Origin: Dactylonectria macrodidyma
Taxonomy: Eukaryota; Ascomycota; Sordariomycetes; Hypocreales; Nectriaceae
Direction of reading: 5' to 3'
Assembly (NCBI GenBank): GCA_020744425.1
Contig: JAGMUV010000006.1
Span: 1,612,001 to 1,676,000, forward strand
DNA: 64,000 bases
Shown here piece after piece: positions 10,323 through 21,755 of this stretch. Each line of letters opens with the position of its first letter. Position 1 is the stretch's first letter. The notes beneath the pieces were generated by a model. The model saw only the letters and a program-made list of their open reading frames with translations, had not been told where the DNA came from and did no database searches. Both the position numbers and the translations under genes were made by a program.

Positions 10323-12914
10323 GATGCTGCGATGGCGTGGATAGGTGACGACGCGAGGGGATGACGGGATGGATGGGGGTGAAGAGAATGTTGGATTGCG
10401 AGAGATGGTTCTGGCACACAACTCCCCCGACCTCTCAGGACGAGGAAGAAGCTTTCTTATACACGAAGCTTGCGGGTGGCGGCATTGGCAGCAGGCACAA
10501 GCCTGGACTCTCTTTCTGGGAGGGGCGGATCATGGCCGGGATGGAGAGAATGCTGAATGGGCTTTGTTGGCGCACGTCAACGATGGACGCAACTCAATTC
10601 AACCGGCGTCACGAGGAGGTGTGTGGCTCTTCGCGAAACGAAGCGGGAGAGGGAGGAGGTTGCAACGCAAGCAAAGCACAGCACTAGGACGATATCGATG
10701 ATGCCGGGCGGAGGCTCGGATTTCCTGCAACAGTTAAACTCAGGGCCGCCGACGGGGGGCGTGAGATCGACGCCAGACCCCCCTCCCTCTTGCGGCTTGA
10801 CCCAATCTCTACAGAACTTCAATTAGCCCCGGGAGGACTTGCTTGCTTGTTCCCGCCTACAGTGGGGAGGCGGCTCGTTACTTTGCCAGGGCATCATCCC
10901 ATGACCTCGGATGGGCTCCTTTGGCATCAATCCGTTCGGTGAGGCCATCGTCGAGCTCACATTGTGGGCTGCGGAGAAGTGGGAGGGGGAGAGAGGGGAG
11001 AAACAGGACCAGGATTTGCTGCATGCATTCTTTCCCATGCATTATCCATCCCGCCATCTTCCCACCCCCCAAGCTCTGTATTGGGAATGGCCGGCATGTG
11101 GAGTTTGCGGTCGTGGCGTCCTCTTCTCTTAGCGCCAAAGCTAAGGTTGGCTGCTTGGGTCGACTGACACAACGAAGTTCAGGGAGTATGGAAGAGACTG
11201 AGAGGAATATGGTTGGAGGTGACGATGCGACCTTCTCAAAAGAGACAGACATTGAACTTGTGTGCGCCATAGATCTTGGAGACGGAGATGACTAGATTGG
11301 CCTTCGGGGCATTATCTTGACGCACCAAGCCGACCCGAACCCCGCTACATCCCATCTATTTTTGATTCAACACCCATCTCGAGGCGGCTCCGACTGCCTT
11401 GTCCAAAGATGAAGAACGCTTCGGACTTCCTGGGCGAGACCCGTCTAAATGAGAGCCATGAGGGGGTCTAAGCATGCAGCTTGGAGGGTTACCATCGACG
11501 ACCACTCATGAGAATGATGCATCAGAAAGGGAAAAAAGCCCCGTGAGATGATGGGCTGCGTGGGCGGCGAGTCCCGGCGACGAACTGTTTTCACATGAGC
11601 TTTTGGAGATGCGTCTTGCCGTCGCGGCAACTTGGTGCAACGATTCCCCCCTAATCTCATAGTTGTACGAAGTACTACTGCACATGTCACGTCGTTGGAT
11701 CTTTGGAACAGGCAGTTGTACAAGAATCTCCATCTTTGCTCCCTCCTTGTCCCCCCTTGCACGAAGCTCGCCAGGATGTCTTCATAGCTCCCAGAGCGCT
11801 GGGAGATGGGCGGTCGACGATCGGCAGCGCCGGGCTTTTGTTGCTTGATGCCCCCTCCCTGCATCTTGGCTCCCTTGCGAAGGTTCGAGATGCCATTGCC
11901 GTCTGCCGACAGGGCACATGGCAAATCCTGGACACGCAGACAAGATAGACAGCCGTTTGGTTACTTCATTTCCTCGCTGTCTTTTCCAGTCCGCCCGCAG
12001 CTCTCTCTCTCTCTCGGGGCCGACGGACGTTGCTGCGCATGCACAAGAACAAGATGCACGCAAGTGGGCCGCCCATCGTCCATCCACTCGAGCCGGGGCC
12101 TAGATTTTGGTAACGTGGGCTCTCGTCTAGTCCGATTTAGGAAATCCCGGCCTGGTCGTGAGGTTCACTGGCTCACAGGCACCTGGAGTTTTGGCTCCGT
12201 CGGATATCTCTTTTCGTGCTTGCTTGCTTCTCTCTATCTCTTCTGTCTTATTTTGCGTGCTCACCTGAGCAGCAAGAATCTTGTTGAAACAATCAAAACC
12301 CTGCCGCAGAGTCTCCACCCCCAAATTTCTTTCTTCTTTGCTTTTTTTGCTCTCTCTGCTCTCCTTTCTCACCGCGCAGCTGGAGTCCTTGGATGCTTCT
12401 TCATCTCACGATACCGGGGCTTGCTCAGTCAATGAGCCACCACAGCCACCACAGCCACCCATATGACCAACCCCCTTGCACAATGTCAGTCATAAGACGC
12501 TTGAACTCACAACATCAAAGATTGAGTCAGGGGCAGATGGAATCCCGCAATGCGACGACGAGCTGCACCCGGCTCGATTGGGGGTCCGGACGACTTCGGC
12601 CAGTTTCCACGTGGACCTCACATTAGGCCAAAAGCCGTATGCCGCCGTGGCCAGGGCCCAGCCTCGACTCTCCCCGTCTCGGGCTCCTGCAATGAGATGC
12701 CCACCTAGATCTGTTCCCAGACCTAGATGCCAGGGTCGCAGAGAATTGAGTGTAAGTCAGTACTATACTATTCAATTGACGAGAAACTCCTCCTAGGCAA
12801 ATCCAAATACGCCGACCCCCTTTACTCTTTAGCTCTTTCTCTCTTCTCCCCTTTCTTTGTGTAGGTATCCTAGTTGCCTAGGAAGGTATGTACGAGGCGG
12901 CGTGGTTCTCAACA
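10323..12914. other. Gene-free spacer, 2.6 kb
   Basis: No gene supported. Longest frames (150 codons at 10843, 209 codons at 11806 on plus) have Ser/Cys/Arg-rich composition of unselected GC- and CT-rich DNA. Pyrimidine-rich tracts occur at 12000-12400. It holds the promoter of the minus-strand SDR at its left end. Confidence 0.5.
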
Positions 12915-14717
12915 TCAGTTATCCTGAACCCATTGAGACGCAGTCACCATAGTCGTGTACACCATGCCGATGACGCCGACAACCATGAGCACAATGTCTA
13001 GCACCTTGACCCATGTTCTTTCCGCCGCCCCCTTGTAATGTAGATATGCCGGATATATGTAGACCAAAGGAACACACGCAAAACTCCCGATCAATGCAAC
13101 AAACTTGTCCAGATCGCTGGCTCCGACCATGCTGATGGCCGTGCAGAGCCCCACGATGGCCGTCCTGAGCGCATTCTTCTTCCACTTGATGGCCGAGCTC
13201 TTCTTGCCCGTCGCCAGCTCGCCAAAGACGGACGTCTCGATAATACGCGCCGCCGGGAACAGCTGTACGGGGTCTCCCGCGAGGACGGCCATCGAGTAGA
13301 GGAATTGCACCGCATTTACGACCGGCGACTCCTGCGGGAAGTTGGACAGGATCTGGATCTTGGTATCCTCGCCAAACGTGGCGTAGCATAGCGCACCCAC
13401 CGACGTGAAGATGACGGTGATGAGGAACATGACAAAGTACAAGAGGTTGCCAAAGTGCTCTGGCTTCTTCATGCTCGATTGGATGGGCAGGATCAGCCCG
13501 ATCCCTTCAAAGGTGAAGATGGCCGAGCCAATGGTCAATGTGTAGTCCGAAGGATTGAACAGCCTGACAGTAGGCTCCATGCCCTCCTTGGCCAAAGCCC
13601 AAATGTCAAAGTACCAAATGTACGAGAGCCCGATCAAGATGAAAGCATCAGCCAGCAGGGCCACGGGACCCAGCTTGGAAATGTTCCGGATCAAGGCGAG
13701 CGGCACCAACAAGATGAGCTGGACGGCGATGAGGGCGGGGACCCCCGCTCCGAAGCTGCCATCGCCCTGCGTCACCGCATCGAGGAACGCCTTCAAGTTT
13801 TCAGCGCTAAAGATGAGCCCCGCACAGACGAAGCCGAGCTGGGAGATGGCAATGGAGGCCAGAATCAGGCTGCGGAAGCGAGGGCCGACGATGGTGGCGC
13901 CCAGCTCGCCGTAGCCGCCGCCGTACCGCTCGCGGCAGTCCAGCAGCAGGCGGAAGCAGAGGCAGTTGACGAGGGAGAGCACGATGAGGGCCACCGAGGA
14001 GAAGAGGATGCCGCCGTTACGGAAGGCCTTGGGCAGCAGCAGGATGCCGGTTCCGATGAAGGCCTTGATGAGCGTGAAAAAGGTCTTGAGCGTCGAAGCA
14101 TCTCCCTCTCTCCGAGGCCGTCGCGCGCTGCTCCCCCTGTGGCCCAGGAGTGGCCTGAGCTCGGGTACTTGTTCCGGGTCGACGCTGTCGTCATAGTCGT
14201 CGACAGCAGACTCGTCCTCACTAGAATCGTCATCGCCGAGGTCCTCTCCGGCGAAGCTGCCGTAGAGGTCGAGGAAGTCGACAAAGTTCCTCGCCACGGC
14301 CGCGTAGCTGCTGACGGGCCTCTGCCGCGCGCGGCGCCGTACGTGGTGGCGCCGAAAGCCTCCAGGCTCCCGCTGCTCAGGGTAACTCAGGTCGCCTGGG
14401 TGACCCAGGCGCGGGGACGGCTGGTGGGAAAAGGTCGCGGACCGGCGTATGGAGTTGGCGCGGGCTTTGATCTTGAACATGTCGCGGTGCATGTCGCCGC
14501 CCTGGAGGCGGAGGGACGACTCGACCGAGTCGGCATTGGAGGCCTGGTCGAGGCTCAGCCCGGAGGCCGACGGGCCCAGGATCGAGGCATGGCCAAGGAG
14601 GCTCGCTTCGGCTTCGGCAGAGTAGCCCTCGGGGAGGTGGCGATCGAGGATTTCGGCTTGACGCTTGCTATGCTGGCTCCCGGGGCTCCCAGCGAGGTCG
14701 GGTATGAAGGAGGACAT
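12915..14717 (-). CDS. Vacuolar amino acid transporter (AAAP family, AVT3/AVT4-like)
   Basis: Amino-acid permease of the AAAP (SLC36-like) family, in fungi usually exporting amino acids from the vacuole. Single exon, 600 residues. The first 215 residues are hydrophilic, with Ser/Arg-rich and acidic stretches (EDLGDDDSSEDESAVDDYDD), as in Avt3/Avt4. The transporter domain begins STLKTFFTLIKAFIGTGILLLP, the family's TM1 signature, followed by about ten more hydrophobic segments ending in VLDIVLMVVGVIGMVY near the C-terminus. The frame is open 69 bases further upstream but without an ATG, so MSSFIPDLAG at 14717 is taken as start. AVT3 and AVT4 orthologues cannot be told apart by eye. Confidence 0.9.
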   Translation of the reverse strand: MSSFIPDLAGSPGSQHSKRQAEILDRHLPEGYSAEAEASLLGHASILGPSASGLSLDQASNADSVESSLRLQGGDMHRDMFKIKARANSIRRSATFSHQPSPRLGHPGDLSYPEQREPGGFRRHHVRRRARQRPVSSYAAVARNFVDFLDLYGSFAGEDLGDDDSSEDESAVDDYDDSVDPEQVPELRPLLGHRGSSARRPRREGDASTLKTFFTLIKAFIGTGILLLPKAFRNGGILFSSVALIVLSLVNCLCFRLLLDCRERYGGGYGELGATIVGPRFRSLILASIAISQLGFVCAGLIFSAENLKAFLDAVTQGDGSFGAGVPALIAVQLILLVPLALIRNISKLGPVALLADAFILIGLSYIWYFDIWALAKEGMEPTVRLFNPSDYTLTIGSAIFTFEGIGLILPIQSSMKKPEHFGNLLYFVMFLITVIFTSVGALCYATFGEDTKIQILSNFPQESPVVNAVQFLYSMAVLAGDPVQLFPAARIIETSVFGELATGKKSSAIKWKKNALRTAIVGLCTAISMVGASDLDKFVALIGSFACVPLVYIYPAYLHYKGAAERTWVKVLDIVLMVVGVIGMVYTTMVTASQWVQDN

Positions 14718-17700
14718 GACTGTCTCGTTTGGAGGCGGCAAGTCCTGGGGCGGACTCTTTCGTACGGCGTAGTTTAAGGATCCCAAGTTCCATCAAGTTC
14801 CACCACAGTCAGCTGCGGAGCGCGAGGAGCCATTCGTTAACGGGACGAGGTCGGATGATGAAGAAATACGAAGGCAGGTCATGGGAGCCACAGCCTCTCA
14901 AGTGTCGGAAACGGCGCTTTGTCTCCTCCGGAACCGTGAGCATGGTGAAAAGTGGGGTGCGCTGTGGCGGCGGGTCCAAGAATCCAGTGAAGGAAAAAAA
15001 AAAATTGCAGCATGGTTTGACTAAGTTGTTACGTTACGTGCTTCCGTGAGCAGATAGATGCATTTTCTCTGGCAATTTTTTCCATGACTATGTGGGCCAG
15101 GAGGCATATGGCGAGTTTTTTTTGGATGCCTAAAAATGCACAAATGCGGCCTTCCCCTTTGATCTATTGGTGTCGCGGCCATCGCCTCCTGCATGGGGTG
15201 CGGAGCCTCTGCCGGCCATCGCTTGTCCAGCCATTTTGCTGAACTAGATGCCAACCTTCATAGCCGATGCGCACTTTTCGTGAATGTCATAGCCTTGGAG
15301 CCAGATCTTGGTGTTCTCATTTCACAGTTAAGCTTTCAGGGTTGCTTCAAAACCTCGTACATCGAATTGAGTCCAAAGCTACGATCTCAACTAGGATTGA
15401 CCTTCCCGTCAGGACTCATGAACAATTACTCAACAAGAATCACGTCGTCACCCTTTTCATTTCAATGATCTTGTGGCAGCCAACCAAAGTTGTCCTTGGG
15501 TAGTACCAGCACATCTCTCAATCAGCCGGGGCTTTTAAAAGTCATCCAGTTCGTCATTACTGTGTTCTATTATCGTCACACTCGTAGCATCGTCTATCAT
15601 GACTTTAGTATAGGCAAATGGCCTAGTCAAGAAGTTGTCTCTTATAATTAATTATATCGTTGAAGCTTACGGGAACAGTAGTGATGGCTTCGTCGAAGTG
15701 GTCCCGAACGTAGATGTCAATGTTGGCATCTGTGAGTCGCTCGCGTCGTCACGCCGGGTTGACCAGATGCCACTGATGGCAAAAGCTCACTGTTCGGTCT
15801 CTCAAGTCTTCTGTGTTGTTAGGGGGGGACACCGGCTGCAGCAGTGCTGTGTTAGTTCTCCAACCCGGTGCAGGCGTAGGTGGAAAATGCGATGGCCTCG
15901 ACAAACAGTGTACGAAGTTCCCATACGAGAAATGTCTGAAAAATACAAAAATCAGCGCAACTTCTGCCAGAAAGAATTGGCATGGTTCTTGAGCAGTTTC
16001 GACAACGTAACTTCTATTTTACTAGCTTTGAACGAGATGCACGCATGACGAAGGAATGGCTTTTTCAGTCGATGCTTGCCTATGTATTGCAGAATACTCA
16101 ATGTCAATCAGTATATTCTGAATGCAAGAATCTCCTTGATTCCTTTCGAATGCTTCAGTTAGTTCGTTGTGAGTAGATTGGCGTCGCCTACCACCTATTG
16201 GCATTTGACATGAGTATTGCTATTCGCTTAGCTAAATATTGCTATCTGCACAGCATTTCTAGATAAGCTCACTTCTCCTTACCTTGCGATCGTAATCCTG
16301 ATTAATATCATAAGACTATATAAATGTTAGAAGTACGGGAACTGAGTGAGGGCAGTGTTATGCTAGTTTAGAGACGACGTTGCCATGCTTAGGCTCGCGG
16401 GCTATTGCGATATGCTACAGATGCAGATAGCAATAGTTAACTGTGCGAATGGCAATGCTCTTTGACATTGAGGACATGGGCAAGAATAACTGGCGATTGT
16501 GCTCCGTAACTTGTTTATTCCCGTAGTCCCAGAAGGCGATGGGTATTTCAACCAGAGTCAAGTAAAATCCCGCAGTGTTATTGCTGGAGAATTTTGAAAA
16601 TAAGATGTCTCCAAGTCTGGCCCGAAATCCTGGTGAAATGTCTGCACATTCAACTGCTTTACCCAACGTACGCAGGCCGTCTGTCAATTGATTGTCTCAC
16701 AGCCTCATCGCAGAGACCTGTACTAGAATATTGATCAGCGTCACGTTTGGCGGGAGATTTGCGCTGCATGTTGTGGATGGAACATTGAAACTTATCACTA
16801 CAATGCGAATTAAGCAGCGTTCATCGCAGGATGTACTCAGATGGCATTAGGATTTCATGTCAGCTACGCTGAACTTTATTGACGTTCGTAATCTAGTTTG
16901 CGCAAAATAATAGAATCAAATAGTGTATTTTAAACAAGAGATGTCGAGCTCTGCTGACAATGGCTTGCAAAGCTTTGTTCAACCTAGATGGGGCGGATTT
17001 GGTGTCATCACGTTAGCTGCCATGCTTGTTTCAGACTGAGTCTCAAATCCTCGACCAAGTCGTTATGGTCTTCAAATATTCAAGTCGTCCCTTCTTGGTG
17101 GAAATAAGAACTATTATAGGCCCATGCCCTACCTACTACCAAAGCAGGATTGGGGAGTCTGCAGGTAGTGACTCAGGAGGACCGAGGGCGTTTGCCACCA
17201 CTGAAGCATTCATACTTGGAGAATTGGTAGCTTGGATTCAACTACTGCAAGTGCGGCACTGACGTGTCATGGTTCCGAAAAATGAAAATGGTTGCTTAAA
17301 TCATGCTCAGGACAGTCGATCAGTGGCCTCATTTTTGTGCATTTGCCAAAATGTCTCTCTTGGTCAGGATGAAGGAGTGGGAGAAAGGGTAGCCTACAAC
17401 ACCCTGATTATTGTGGCGCTGTTGCAGTGCAGGATCGCCTATGCGCCCGGGTTTCAGCGAGGGGCAAATCTCACGCCACAGGGAATGCGGCTCAATGGTG
17501 AGATGTCCCTTCAGGGGCAACATTAGGGAGGGTTCTTAGGTGGCCTTGGGGCAGAAGAGTGATGATGCGAGAGATGCAGAGACGGCGCGAAAGCTAGTAG
17601 ATTAGGTTCGAGATGGATTGCGAACTTTGGCGTAGTGCAGGTATGATGATGAGTGTGCGTGTTCGGTCAACTGGTGATGAGTGGCCACGACTCTGCATTC

Positions 17701-19739
17701 CGAGGCGGGGTAGGGGCGATCACGCGACGAAGCAGTTTGGTGACGTTGAGGAATGGACATGGACGAAGCATGATTGAAGTTGAGAAAAGGAAGCAGGCAA
17801 GAAAAGGAGATATAGGAAGCCATTGAGTGGCTAGGATGAACTGCAAATGGGTTCATCACGAACATGGTCGAGCCGTTGCTAGGTCTTGCTTTCGGCGACC
17901 TGGACTGACTGGCGCCCTGGAGACGAAACGAACCTACACTCGGGCGGTGATTGTCAAGCGATCAATAAGGGACGCCTTAGTGGTTCATGGCCTGGAGCCT
18001 CAGCGCCCGCTCAGTGGACTTTCGCACTCGTCTCAGTGGCCGTCGCGGCCGGGGCAGTGGGGCGGTATGGAGAATCCGGATGGGCCACTATGGGGCGCCG
18101 GTTTTAGTGCCTTAAGTGCCGTCTGGGGTAGTGGGTCGTCCAGTGAAGAGTGGGTACTCAGGGGGGGTCCGGGGCGGGCAACGACAGCGCATGTTGCACA
18201 GAAACAGCGTTCAGAGAGAGGCGAAGCCACCTGGAGGTCGACGTGTGTTTTTTGAAATTCAAATTCGTCTGAGGCATCCTCGCGACAATCCCTCGTCGTC
18301 CGACCTGCAGCCCAGTCGAACGAGAGCAATTGGGGCCAGTTCCCGCCTCTGCTGCAACGTCGTTCAGGGGACTGCACTGCTACGACACGGGCGGGTGGGT
18401 TTTTTTTATTTGCTGATTGAATGCTTGCTTTTCGTTCTTCCCTGGAAGGGAACCACAATCCGACGTCGACACCACGCCACCGAGGGCATCTGCCGGCGGG
18501 ACCTGCCGGGCGGTCGCGACGCTGTGATGCGAAACCAGTCGAGAAACTCGGATGATTTGCCTGAGAGGAGATGCAGAGACGGGGTGATGTAAACACGGGT
18601 GGGAGGGAGAGAGGGAGGAGATGATGCATAATTCCCACTCACACAAAATGCCTGGCCGGATGGAAATGCGGCGGGGGGCCGGTTGATCAATCACTTGTCC
18701 TTTCTCCTCTCTCCCTCTCCTCTCTTCTCTCGCGCCGCCCACCCGCCATATTGTTTGCCCCCCATTTCGCACCGTGTCTCGTGTGCCACCGTCCACAGAC
18801 TCGCATTTGGCACTGTCAACAATGTCTCATTCAAGCCCAGCCAAGACCAGCACAAGGATGACACCCAACCCCTAATCCCAATTGGAGGGAACGCGGGCGG
18901 CGAAGCGAACGGGGACGAATCAGCGCGTCGGCGGCGGGCGCAGGAGACTTTTGAGATTGGTGTGGAAATGGGCAACCTTGCGCGTCAAAGCCCCCCCATG
19001 CCCTCCTCGCGTGCCGCATGCAGCATCCCTCGCCTTGATCCGCCGTCGCCTACCTTAGCCTACTTCTCCACGCTTGGGTAGAATACAGCTGGTACTGTGC
19101 GTGAGGCGGCTTTGTACATGGGCTACACAGTGTAATTATCTGGGGATGGGGATACTACCTTAGGTACCCTACGTAGATGTGTCTCTCCTCTGCCTGGGTC
19201 CTCGACGCAACCACTTGCTCACGCGCCCACACACGCCCTCTTACCCCGCTCGATGGCTGTAAGAGCCTAACACTCGAAGAGGCTGGACGGCACACACGGG
19301 GCGAGACGAGGAGGGAGGAAGGTATATAAACATATCCTCTCGTACCCTTTTTGGCGTTGCATCTTGTGTGTGTCACCTTCCTCCTCTTGTCATCATCAAA
19401 CCAATCGTCCTCAAATCACCCATCCATCACCTCCCACCATCTTGCACCCTTCATCTCGCATCACCCGCCCATCCATCCATTCACCCTCCTCTTCACCACT
19501 ACAACATCCTCCAATCCTCTACCTCCTTTCTCATCATCCTCACTGTCGAATCGAGCCACCGCTCTTTCGATTAGTCAACAACAGTCAGTACCACCTCTCT
19601 CCTTGAACTCGTCATTTCCCCTCTTTCCCACTACTCTCTTGTTGCCTCTTCCCTCCCCCAGGTCTCGTCAACATACAACCTCGCTGACACGCCAGCCAGA
19701 CAACACTCATCAATCCCTTCCCTCCTACCAACAGTCATC
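14718..19739. other. Gene-free spacer, 5.0 kb
   Basis: Largest gap in the window. No coding region supported on either strand. 15.5-17.3 kb is more AT-rich than its flanks and holds a diverged inverted repeat. 17.8-18.7 kb is GC-rich with overlapping non-coding frames. The last 400 bases are strongly pyrimidine-rich (CCATCCATC, CCTCC runs), as in leaders of highly expressed fungal genes. Confidence 0.5.
16211..16461. repeat. Diverged inverted repeat, about 40-bp arms, about 170-bp spacer
   Basis: Left arm 16211-16250 (GAGTATTGCTATTCGC...TATTGCTATCTGCA) matches the reverse complement of 16422-16461 (GAGCATTGCCATTCGC...TATTGCTATCTGCA). About 31 of 39 aligned bases agree and several differences are C/T transitions. 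It could be a decayed MITE or other small element. No flanking target duplication was identified. Confidence 0.5.
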
Positions 19740-20072
19740 ATGCCCGTCCGCATCCCACGTCTACCTCAGGCCAAGCGCTCCGAGATCGCCGTCTTCGGTG
19801 CCGCCGGCGTTGGTGTCCTGACACCTCTCTACATGGTCATGCCTGGTGCGGAGGAGCGCCTCGCCAACCAGACCAACAAGTGGGCACCTCGATGGGAGCG
19901 CAACATCAACTACTTTGCCTCTCCCGTCGAGCGTGGTGTCCAGCGTATCGAGCCTCCCGTCTCCAGGATGGTGCAGCGTGTCGAGGAACGACTACCTCTT
20001 GAGAAGATGGCCAAGTCAATGGAGAAGGGCATCCGCAAGAGTATCGACAAGATGACACCAGAATCCAAATAA
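19740..20072 (+). CDS. Small hypothetical protein with one membrane segment
   Basis: Single exon, 110 residues, function not recognised. A basic N-terminus (MPVRIPRLPQAKRSE) precedes one hydrophobic stretch at about 16-34 (IAVFGAAGVGVLTPLYMVM). An amphipathic, charged tail follows, with repeated VERGVQRIEPPVSRMVQRVEE-type helices and ends KSIDKMTPESK. The layout (short basic head, one TM, helical tail) resembles small mitochondrial inner- or outer-membrane proteins, but this is inference. Codon use is strongly C-ending (CGC, CTC, ATC, ACC), suggesting good expression, and the long CT-rich leader agrees with that. Confidence 0.75.
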   Translation: MPVRIPRLPQAKRSEIAVFGAAGVGVLTPLYMVMPGAEERLANQTNKWAPRWERNINYFASPVERGVQRIEPPVSRMVQRVEERLPLEKMAKSMEKGIRKSIDKMTPESK

Positions 20073-21755
20073 TAACATCTTCCATCCTTTGTTTGGTCAT
20101 ACCCGGGCTCCTGTTGAGTCCCTTCTGTACATTACGGTAGAGCTGCCGGGTCAGTCAAAGCTGTTCATTCTCGTTCCAATATCCAAATATACATACATTC
20201 GTGTGCCATTCTGTGCCTTCGTCCTCCCAACTTCAAACGTGCCAGGTGGCGACTGGGACACCTGTTGAATCACTGTCTCAAGTAAAACGCCCTCGACCAC
20301 AGCCAATGCCGTATCGCACCGCTACAAAGATGAACATCGCTCAAATTAGTCATTCGCATCCTGATCCCTGATTCATTTGTTTTACGCTATTGGTTCAAAT
20401 AATCTAACACAGCTTGAAGCTTCACAGACTCTACTTCCCATGACACGTATCACCACTCTGTCCTCACTGACTACCACCCACGAACATTCCACGAAGCATC
20501 CACGCCCATGACCACATTCTTCTCTTAACTATCAATATAGAGCCCCACCCGACGCCCTTCCTGTCGCATACACACGCTTTATTCCAACCGACTTCCCCGC
20601 ATCACACCAAGAAAGCGCGACGGGTCAAGTGGAGGAGAAGACCGGCAACGCAGGTAGATGCCGCCAGATGCGGGAAAATGGCTTTGATTCATTGGGATAG
20701 AATCTTGTCCGACGCATTCCTTGACTGGCTTATTACTAGAAACGGCAAACGATCACGCATGCAGTCGCCAGACGGCTGAGGCCCCGCAATCTCGCCGATC
20801 TTATCTGAGCGATAAATCAGATCGAGAAGATAAGATTACCGAGTGATGGCGAGATGGCCTATTCCGTTCAGGACAGCTGCCGGCAAGCCATACATTTGAT
20901 TGTCCATTACTGAGTGATGAAGCAGGCAAAGAGGAAAATTATCAAATGCACTCGGGAGGTTCTAGGACAGCGATTCGGGTGTGTTCACACTTGGCAGTTG
21001 TTGGCCACAGCTGCGATAGCTTCAAAGTGGGCTTCTTCAGCCCTTGAAGACACGAAATATACCACAAAGGTTTTTGATTTTGGTGTTGGATTCCGTGCCC
21101 CAAGAGATGTGTTGGGCGGTTGAATTTTTGGGACTCGACAGTATTGCCAACGCAAACTTATCATATCCAGTGTTCACCTCACATCCCGCCCTCATAGTTG
21201 CCTCATCGTCACCCGCCCATCTCGCCTTTGGATGTCAGAATAACCACAGGCCACTGAAACGGTCTGAGCAGAACAACGCTGTCAGGAACAGTCCATTTTT
21301 ATGGCAGAGATGGTACTATCGAGCAGCATCCCGTGGTCCACCCATCACGACAAGTTTCTTTCTTAGCGTGTGGGACTCTCACTCCTCGGGATACGTAGGG
21401 TGGCAACCCCGGGAACCCTTCTCGCGGGCATCACCAACAACCCCGGATAACCATCCCCCGTTCTCGACTCCCAGCCCAAGAAAAGTTGAGGCTTAAACCA
21501 CGAACCCCATCAAGTGGATCACGCCGGCTCCTTGTTAGAATGCGCTTGAGCCCCCCCCGGGCCTGTTGGTGGAGACGCAGCTAGAACAAGTGGCTAAGCG
21601 ACGAAGACACTCGTAACGTTATCCTGGCATGGGCTGATGCACTTCCGGGGGGTGTATACGTATGTTTCGTCTTAAGGACCAACAGACGCATTTCTCCTTT
21701 TTTTTTCTCATCTTCTTAATTTCTTCGTCTCGCCCAGCACCTCATTCCGAAAATC
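20073..21755. other. Gene-free spacer
   Basis: No gene supported. Contains a GATA-element hairpin (separate entry). The final 60 bases have a T-rich stretch next to the start of the following SDR gene. Confidence 0.5.
20789..20855. promoter_or_regulatory. Imperfect hairpin carrying three GATA motifs
   Basis: Perfect arms ATCTCGCC (20789-20796) / GGCGAGAT (20848-20855) enclose perfect arms ATCTTATCT (20798-20806) / AGATAAGAT (20828-20836), with a further GATAA in the loop (20811). Three GATA-factor cores lie within 40 bases. Fungal nitrogen and light regulators bind paired GATA sites. The nearest start is 900 bases away, so the target is unclear. Confidence 0.4.

Noticed and set aside
11806..12435. 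209-codon plus-strand open frame
   Set aside because: Ser/Arg/Cys/Phe-rich composition from CT-rich DNA, no domain, no splice support, overlapping frames open too.
13455..14777. 440-codon plus-strand frame opposite the amino-acid transporter
   Set aside because: Antisense shadow of a GC-rich real gene; Glu/Gly/Val/Ala-rich with no family.
15635..16048. 137-codon plus-strand frame
   Set aside because: Begins at TTG, no ATG-based model, no recognisable family.
18033..18638. 201-codon minus-strand open frame
   Set aside because: GC-rich, low-stop region with frames open on both strands; Arg/Pro/Ser excess typical of non-coding frames.
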